Shown piece after piece: positions 6,761 to 9,987 of a stretch of 9,987 nt of DNA. Each line of letters begins with the position of its first letter. The first letter of the stretch is position 1. The notes under the pieces were generated by a model. That model searched no databases. It saw only the letters and a program-made list of their open reading frames with translations, and was not told where the DNA came from. Source of the DNA: Thermoplasmata archaeon (lineage in GTDB: Archaea; Thermoplasmatota; Thermoplasmata; Lutacidiplasmatales; UBA184); the NCBI GenBank assembly GCA_030046135.1, contig JASIEC010000145.1, forward strand, positions 1 through 9,987. The letters are read 5' to 3'. Both the position numbers and the translations under genes were made by a program.

Positions 6761-6835
6761 GTGTCGAGCGTGACGGACTCCGAGGGTCCGCGCATACCGA
6801 CGCCCTGCGTGGCCTCGGTCGCCCGCGAAGGGCTG
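6761..6835 (+). pseudogene. Decayed 5' stub of the ABC transporter ATPase gene
   Basis: GTGTCGAGCG at 6761-6770 is identical to the first ten bases of the ATPase gene at 7914. The sequence before it also matches the ATPase leader: CCTCCGAGG followed by ATCGTG, and TGTACC further up. After base 6770 the match fades, with loose similarity to about 6831, where GAAGGG faces CAAGGG of the ATPase. The rest of the gene is absent, and the TATA-like TTTTGTA of the intact promoter is TCCTGTA here (6716-6722). The reading frame happens to stay open to 6943 but shows no ABC motif. It is best read as the junction remnant of the tandem duplication rather than a small gene. Confidence 0.6.
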
Positions 6836-6885
6836 GAATCGTCGTCCGGGCAGGCGATTCTCTCGGCCGGTGGGGTCCTCCGACC

Positions 6886-6901
6886 CCGGCCCAAGGGCCG
6901 G
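6886..6901 (-). terminator. Strong hairpin downstream of paralogue 2, possible terminator
   Basis: CCGGCCC and GGGCCGG form a 7-bp perfect stem around two bases (at least 6 bp with a 4-base loop), about 40 nt past the stop at 6940. No T-run follows. The matching site in copy 1 (about 5752-5763) has lost much of the pairing although the surrounding bases are conserved, which argues against a shared essential terminator. Confidence 0.25.
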
Positions 6902-6939
6902 AAGGGGTTGGCGCCTCGAGTCCCGGGAGACCGACCGGC

Positions 6940-7716
6940 CTAACAGTAGACCTCGAGATGGAAGGCGGCCTGGGAGTAGGCCCCCGAGCTACTGTACGTG
7001 GTGACCCAGACACCGTTCGCGCTGGCCCCCAACTGGGCCGACGTCACGAACCCGGCCGGGGGCGTTCCGCTGGTCGACTCGCCGAGACCGACGATGTACG
7101 CGCAGCCGGCGACACTCTGGGGGAACTCGACCCCGTAGGACCCGAGGAGGAACATGCCGGCGCTGGAGTTGGCTCCGGCCGACCCGCTGACGAGGTCCCC
7201 GTTGCTCGCCACGACGGCCGAGAATTGGATCTCGGGTGCCGTGCCGGGGCACAGCGCAACGACGTGGAAGGACTCGTTCGTCGTCGTCCCCGTGGAGTTC
7301 AGAGTGGTGACCGCGATCTCCGAGATTGCGTTCGTCAAGACGGTGACGACGGCCGTTCCGGGGGGCTGGACACCGGCGGCGGTGGTGCCGAGGCTGGCCG
7401 CGAAGTGGCAGCCGCTGACGGATCGGACGAACGTGACGTTGTAGGTTCCCGGTTCGCCGACGGTGACATTGAGCACTCCCGAACCCCGGGCCAACGTACC
7501 GTTCGGGCCGACGACCGCCCAGAGAGGGGTTCCGGTCGCGGGCGTCGTCGACGGTCCGGCGACCACGAAGTTCAGCCCGACGGCGACCACCGCGACGGCC
7601 AGCGCGACGGCGGCGAGCACCGTTGCGGTCTTGCCGCTGCCCCCGCCGCCGTGGGAGACGGGAGGTACGAAGGGGGCCGAGGTCGACGGCGTGGCGGGCG
7701 GGCTCGGACTCTGCAT
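6940..7716 (-). CDS. Membrane-anchored surface protein with two Cys-paired FHLxVxC-type domains, paralogue 2
   Basis: This 258-aa tandem copy of the 5802-6569 protein has the same plan. A Pro/Ser-rich cytoplasmic N-terminus (MQSPSPPATPSTSA...) ends in GGGGSGK. The membrane helix (about 31-53) has the same AAVALAVAVVAVGLNFVVAG core as paralogue 1. Two outer domains follow at about 65-156 and 166-258, with Cys103/156 and Cys205/258. The greatest divergence is in the N-terminal tail and in the loop of domain 2 (GANSSAGMFLLGSYG), which has a 3-residue insertion. The frame is open upstream to 7860, but the ATG at 7716 is the start: it matches the copy-1 start (MQSPSP), and a TATA-like box lies 29 nt before it. 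The gene is divergent from the ABC exporter operon, with 197 bp between the start codons. Function is unknown; a surface-exposed partner of the exporter is possible but unproven. Confidence 0.88.
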   Translation of the reverse strand: MQSPSPPATPSTSAPFVPPVSHGGGGSGKTATVLAAVALAVAVVAVGLNFVVAGPSTTPATGTPLWAVVGPNGTLARGSGVLNVTVGEPGTYNVTFVRSVSGCHFAASLGTTAAGVQPPGTAVVTVLTNAISEIAVTTLNSTGTTTNESFHVVALCPGTAPEIQFSAVVASNGDLVSGSAGANSSAGMFLLGSYGVEFPQSVAGCAYIVGLGESTSGTPPAGFVTSAQLGASANGVWVTTYSSSGAYSQAAFHLEVYC

Positions 7717-7742
7717 CGAGGGTCCGCTCCCGGCTTCGGGCT

Positions 7743-7748
7743 CATATA
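7743..7748 (-). promoter_or_regulatory. TATA box, surface-protein paralogue 2
   Basis: TATATG on the minus strand is centred about 29 nt before the ATG at 7716, inside the conserved block GAACCAAGCGTATATGAGCC. The purine-bearing bases just upstream could form the BRE. It is a better TATA match than that of paralogue 1 (TATTTG), which suggests stronger expression of this copy. Confidence 0.65.
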
Positions 7749-7866
7749 CGCTTGGTTCGAGGGGGGGGAGCGCGGAGCCGTCCGCCGGCCGTAATCGCCG
7801 AGCCACCCCGATCAGAGGAACGCGACCCGACAGACGTGTTTCTCGAGGTTCCCTTCGCATCCACCC

Positions 7867-7874
7867 TTTTTGTA
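7867..7874 (+). promoter_or_regulatory. Promoter element of the ABC exporter operon
   Basis: TTTTTGTA is the only A/T-rich patch before the ATPase on the plus strand. A start of transcription about 26 nt downstream (near 7897) would leave a leader of roughly 17-20 nt that includes the ribosome-binding site at 7902-7907. It shares the 197-bp intergenic region with the promoter of paralogue 2, so one regulator could control both directions. Confidence 0.45.
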
Positions 7875-7901
7875 CCCTCCTCGCTGTGCGCGCGGCCCTC
7901 C

Positions 7902-7907
7902 GAGGAG
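7902..7907 (+). promoter_or_regulatory. Ribosome-binding site of the ATPase gene
   Basis: GAGGAG lies six bases before the GTG at 7914 and is the main reason for choosing that start. The long upstream extension of the frame runs over the paralogue 2 gene and is not credible as coding sequence. Confidence 0.55.
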
Positions 7908-7913
7908 ACGATC

Positions 7914-8900
7914 GTGTCGAGCGGACCTGCCATCGAGACCCGCGGGGTCACCCGGGTCTTCGAGAGCCGCAAGGGATTCCTGTTCCGGGAGAAGAGCCGG
8001 ACCGAGGCCCTGAAGGGGGTCGACCTCACGGTCGAGCGAGGGTCGATCTTCGGACTCCTCGGACCGAACGGCGCCGGGAAGACGACCCTCACGAAGATCC
8101 TCTCGACGCTGCTGCTCCCGACGGCCGGGACAGCGCTCGTTCTGGGCCACGACGTGACGCGGGAGACCGACTGGCTGCGGCCCCGGATGGGGCTCGTCCT
8201 CGGCGGGGAGCGAGGTCTGTACAACCGCATCTCCGCTCGGGAGAACCTCCGCTACTTCGCCGATCTCTACGGCGTACCGCCCGAGGCCCGGGAGCGGCGG
8301 ATCGACGAGGTCCTCGAGCGGGTGGGGCTGATCGGCCCCGCGTCGGACCAGAGGGTCGAGGAGTTCTCGCGAGGGATGAAGCAGAAGCTCCACATCGCCC
8401 GGGGGATCCTCCACCGGCCCGAGATCCTCTTCCTGGACGAGCCGACGATCGGGCTCGATCCGAAGAGCGCCCGCGAGACCCGGAAGCTCATCCGATGCCT
8501 CGTGACGGACGGCGTGACGATCTTCCTCACGACCCACTACATGTTCGAGGCCGAGGAGCTGTGCCCGAAGCTCGCGGTCCTCTCGAAGGGACGGATCGTC
8601 GCTCGCGACACGGTCGACGGCCTCCGGGCCCTCGTCGGCGGGGACCGGACGTTCGAGGCGGAGGCGTACGGGTTCGAGGACGAGGAGGTCGCCCGCCTGC
8701 GCGCGATCCCCGGGGTCTCGAAGGTGGTGAGCGAGTCGTACGGCCCTACGACGCGGCTCACGATGCGGGTCCGGACGACGGAGGCGACGCTGGACGATGT
8801 CCGGAGCCGCCTCACGGGACACCCGGAGCTTTCGTTAAGGGAGCGGAGGACCTCCCTCGAGGACGTCTACCTCGACCTCGTCGAGGAGGAGGCACGGTAG
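7914..8900 (+). CDS. ABC-2 type exporter, ATP-binding protein (DrrA/NatA-like)
   Basis: This 328-aa ATPase powers a membrane exporter. It shows Walker A GPNGAGKTT (50-58), a signature at 150-159 reading EFSRGMKQKL in place of LSGGQ, Walker B ILFLDEPTIGLDP (171-183) and the switch His208 in TTHYM. The usual Q-loop glutamine is absent; the site reads LVLGGERGLYNRIS (about 94-107), a form I recall from a subset of ABC-2 ATPases. A C-terminal domain of about 90 residues (FEAEAYGFEDEEVARLRAIPGVSK..., ending SLEDVYLDLVEEE) is typical of DrrA-like proteins. The GTG start at 7914 has GAGGAG six bases before it. The permease gene follows after a single base, so the two are surely co-transcribed. The substrate (drug, lipid, peptide or polysaccharide) is not indicated. 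Confidence 0.93.
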   Translation: MSSGPAIETRGVTRVFESRKGFLFREKSRTEALKGVDLTVERGSIFGLLGPNGAGKTTLTKILSTLLLPTAGTALVLGHDVTRETDWLRPRMGLVLGGERGLYNRISARENLRYFADLYGVPPEARERRIDEVLERVGLIGPASDQRVEEFSRGMKQKLHIARGILHRPEILFLDEPTIGLDPKSARETRKLIRCLVTDGVTIFLTTHYMFEAEELCPKLAVLSKGRIVARDTVDGLRALVGGDRTFEAEAYGFEDEEVARLRAIPGVSKVVSESYGPTTRLTMRVRTTEATLDDVRSRLTGHPELSLRERRTSLEDVYLDLVEEEAR

Positions 8901-8901
8901 G

Positions 8902-9705
8902 ATGGCGGCGGTCGGGACGTACTCGCGGGGCCGGTCAACCGCGGCGTCGATCCGCCTGTCGCTCCTGCAGTTCGTCGCGGACCCGCAGTGGCTCCTTCCG
9001 TCGATGATCGCCCCGGTCCTCTTCGGGCTCGTCTCCTTCGAGCTGTTCCGGGGCGAGGGACCGTACTTCCTCACGTACGCGATCCTCGGAGCGGGGATGA
9101 TGAGCATGTGGGGCCAGACGCTCTACGGGAGCGGCTGGGCGACCGGCCAGGACCGGGAGTGGGGCACCCTTGAGCCCACGATCCAGGCGCCGACGCCGTA
9201 CCTCTACGTCGTCCTGGGACGCGTCGTCTGGAACGTCCTCTCGGGTCTCCTCGGGGGCCTCATCGTGTACGTCGTCGTCGTCGCGGCGGCGGGCGGTCCG
9301 CCCACGCTCCCCAACCCCGCCGCCTTCGCGCTGATGTTCGTCTTCGTGCTCCTCACGCTCGCGGCGGTCGGCGTCGTCTTCGCCGCGTTCTACGTCTATA
9401 CCCGCTACGCGGGGTTCATCCAGGACATCGGGGAGTTCGCGTTCTACGTCGGGACGGGCTGCATGTTCCCGGTCGTGATCCTGCCGTTCTGGGCGACCCC
9501 GGTCTCCCTGTTCTTCCCCCCGACGTGGGCGGTCGATGCGCTCCGCTACCTCGCGATCCCGGGGTACGTCGGGTTCTCCTGGGGGGTGGGCTGGGATATC
9601 GTGGGGGCGATCGCCACCACCGCCGTCTACCTCGCGGTCGCCGGGCTGATCTTCCACCGCGTCGAGCGGCACGTCCTCGAAGAGGGGAACCTCTCCCAGT
9701 ACTGA
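8902..9705 (+). CDS. ABC-2 type transporter permease
   Basis: This 267-aa integral membrane protein forms the channel half of the exporter driven by the ATPase just upstream. Six hydrophobic segments are visible, at about 31-48, 56-75, 101-130, 140-165, 178-204 and 232-251. The cytosolic loop has the ABC-2 family motif DREWGTLEPTIQAPT (84-98), where GTLE is the usual core. FPPTWAVDALRYLA (205-218) matches the segment before the last helix in related permeases. Length fits a typical ABC-2 permease of about 250-280 aa. The ATG follows the ATPase stop by one base, with GAGGAGG about 12 bases upstream, inside the end of the ATPase gene. A second membrane protein gene starts 4 nt after its stop, which suggests a heterodimeric permease pair. 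Confidence 0.92.
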   Translation: MAAVGTYSRGRSTAASIRLSLLQFVADPQWLLPSMIAPVLFGLVSFELFRGEGPYFLTYAILGAGMMSMWGQTLYGSGWATGQDREWGTLEPTIQAPTPYLYVVLGRVVWNVLSGLLGGLIVYVVVVAAAGGPPTLPNPAAFALMFVFVLLTLAAVGVVFAAFYVYTRYAGFIQDIGEFAFYVGTGCMFPVVILPFWATPVSLFFPPTWAVDALRYLAIPGYVGFSWGVGWDIVGAIATTAVYLAVAGLIFHRVERHVLEEGNLSQY

Positions 9706-9709
9706 GGCG

Positions 9710-9987
9710 ATGGCGCTCGTCTCCCGCGTCGACCGGGCCCCCTACCGCTCCTCGTTCTGGAGGGTCCTCTGGTCGAACGCTGTCTTCTCGCCCCGGACGA
9801 CCCTCGGGTTCATGCGGATCGACTTCGTGCTCGGGACGATCTTCATCATCCCGCTGATGCAGATGGTCTTCTTCGCGTTCGTCGTCGTCCTCGGGACGAG
9901 CGGCAACGGCTCCGCCGAGATCGCCTACACCGCGGTCGGCAACGCCGTCGCGACCGTGACGTACTCGAGCGTCTTCTCCGTCTGCCA
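9710..9987 (+). CDS. Probable second ABC-2 permease, N-terminal part (cut by window edge)
   Basis: An open frame begins with ATG at 9710, 4 nt after the stop of the first permease, and runs off the window after 92 codons. The product starts MALVSRVDRAPYRSSFWRVL and has a hydrophobic helix at about 37-61 (DFVLGTIFIIPLMQMVFFAF), then a short polar loop (GTSGNGSAE). This is the shape of an ABC-2 permease N-terminus: a basic amphipathic start, then the first membrane helix. GAGG overlapping the previous stop is close to the ATG, so translational coupling is likely. The two permeases are not obviously alike at the N-terminus. The identification rests mainly on position and hydrophobicity, since the family motifs lie beyond the edge. 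Confidence 0.7.
   Translation, partial: MALVSRVDRAPYRSSFWRVLWSNAVFSPRTTLGFMRIDFVLGTIFIIPLMQMVFFAFVVVLGTSGNGSAEIAYTAVGNAVATVTYSSVFSVC

Larger units (their letters stand above)
5699..6835. repeat. Tandem duplication of about 1.14 kb, copy 1
   Basis: This copy aligns with 6836-7923 or beyond at a nearly constant offset: 1137 at GAATCGTCG (5699 and 6836), 1138 at the stop codons, 1147 at the start ATGs, 1153 at the GTGTCGAGCG block (6761 and 7914). Shared parts include the 3' flank, the whole surface-protein gene, its promoter and the start of the divergent ATPase gene. Outside the gene, clear matches are 5752-5776 with 6890-6914 (3 mismatches in 25) and 6591-6610 with 7739-7758 (1 in 20). The copies have diverged noticeably, so the event is not recent. 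Confidence 0.8.
6836..7923. repeat. Tandem duplication of about 1.14 kb, copy 2
   Basis: This is the second copy of the unit that begins at GAATCGTCG. The right edge is certain to 7923 (GTGTCGAGCG) and may reach about 7975 inside the ATPase gene, where similarity to the stub is weak. It contains paralogue 2 and the divergent control region, and joins the intact ATPase. Copy 1 therefore ends in the gene fragment, and copy 2 keeps the original right-hand junction. Confidence 0.75.

Noticed and set aside
6761..6943. A 60-codon plus-strand frame starting at GTG 6761 as a small gene
   Set aside because: Its start, ribosome-binding site and leader are copied from the ATPase gene, its promoter core has decayed, and it runs into the opposite-strand end of paralogue 2. 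A duplication remnant explains it better.
7717..7860. N-terminal extension of paralogue 2 to 7860
   Set aside because: The tandem copy starts at the equivalent MQSPSP Met, and the conserved TATA block would fall inside the extended frame.
7623..7913. N-terminal extension of the ABC ATPase frame to 7623
   Set aside because: It overlaps the 5' end of paralogue 2 and both promoters, and the extra residues are Arg-rich without motifs. The GTG at 7914 with GAGGAG upstream gives a normal ATPase N-terminus.
1..9987. tRNA, rRNA, CRISPR arrays, transposases or phage genes
   Set aside because: No cloverleaf-like sequence, short regular DNA repeats with spacers, or integrase or transposase motifs were found on either strand by eye.

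Overview
The window looks like chromosomal DNA of a GC-rich archaeon, most likely a member of the Thermoplasmata (Thermoplasmatota). Three things point that way. Most transcription units have an A/T-rich TATA-like element centred about 24-30 nt before the start codon, with no ribosome-binding site, which is the pattern of leaderless archaeal promoters. The surface proteins carry an ESGLP-type module, a signal peptide and a proline-rich tail, a combination I associate with Thermoplasmata. The 2-oxoacid dehydrogenase genes resemble the archaeal complex known from Thermoplasma. The assignment to a lineage is inference; the archaeal promoter pattern is visible directly.

Layout. On the minus strand, reading from right to left, E1-alpha (4478-5557), E1-beta (3504-4481) and E2 (2206-3507) form a translationally coupled operon with two 4-base GTGA overlaps and one promoter at about 5582-5589. 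No E3 (dihydrolipoamide dehydrogenase) follows. Downstream on the same strand lie two paralogous secreted proteins built from NHL-like beta-propeller repeats: a complete one (478-2130) and the N-terminal part of a second (1-320, cut by the window edge).

Further right, still on the minus strand, are two tandem paralogues (5802-6569 and 6940-7716). Each has a proline/glycine-rich cytoplasmic N-terminus, one membrane helix and two copies of an extracellular domain with one cysteine pair. Divergent from them, on the plus strand, is an ABC exporter operon: ATPase (7914-8900), ABC-2 permease (8902-9705) and a second membrane protein, probably another permease (9710 to the window edge).

The main find is the origin of the paralogue pair. 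A unit of about 1.14 kb was duplicated head to tail. It held one paralogue, its 3' flank, the divergent intergenic region and the first codons of the ABC ATPase. The inner copy kept a decayed ATPase promoter, ribosome-binding site and start codon (about 6716-6835) with no gene attached.

Functionally, the left half combines central metabolism (oxidative decarboxylation of pyruvate or branched-chain 2-oxoacids) with envelope beta-propeller proteins. The right half is an envelope locus in which small anchored surface proteins share a divergent control region with an ABC exporter. I see no RNA genes, CRISPR arrays, insertion sequences or phage genes.
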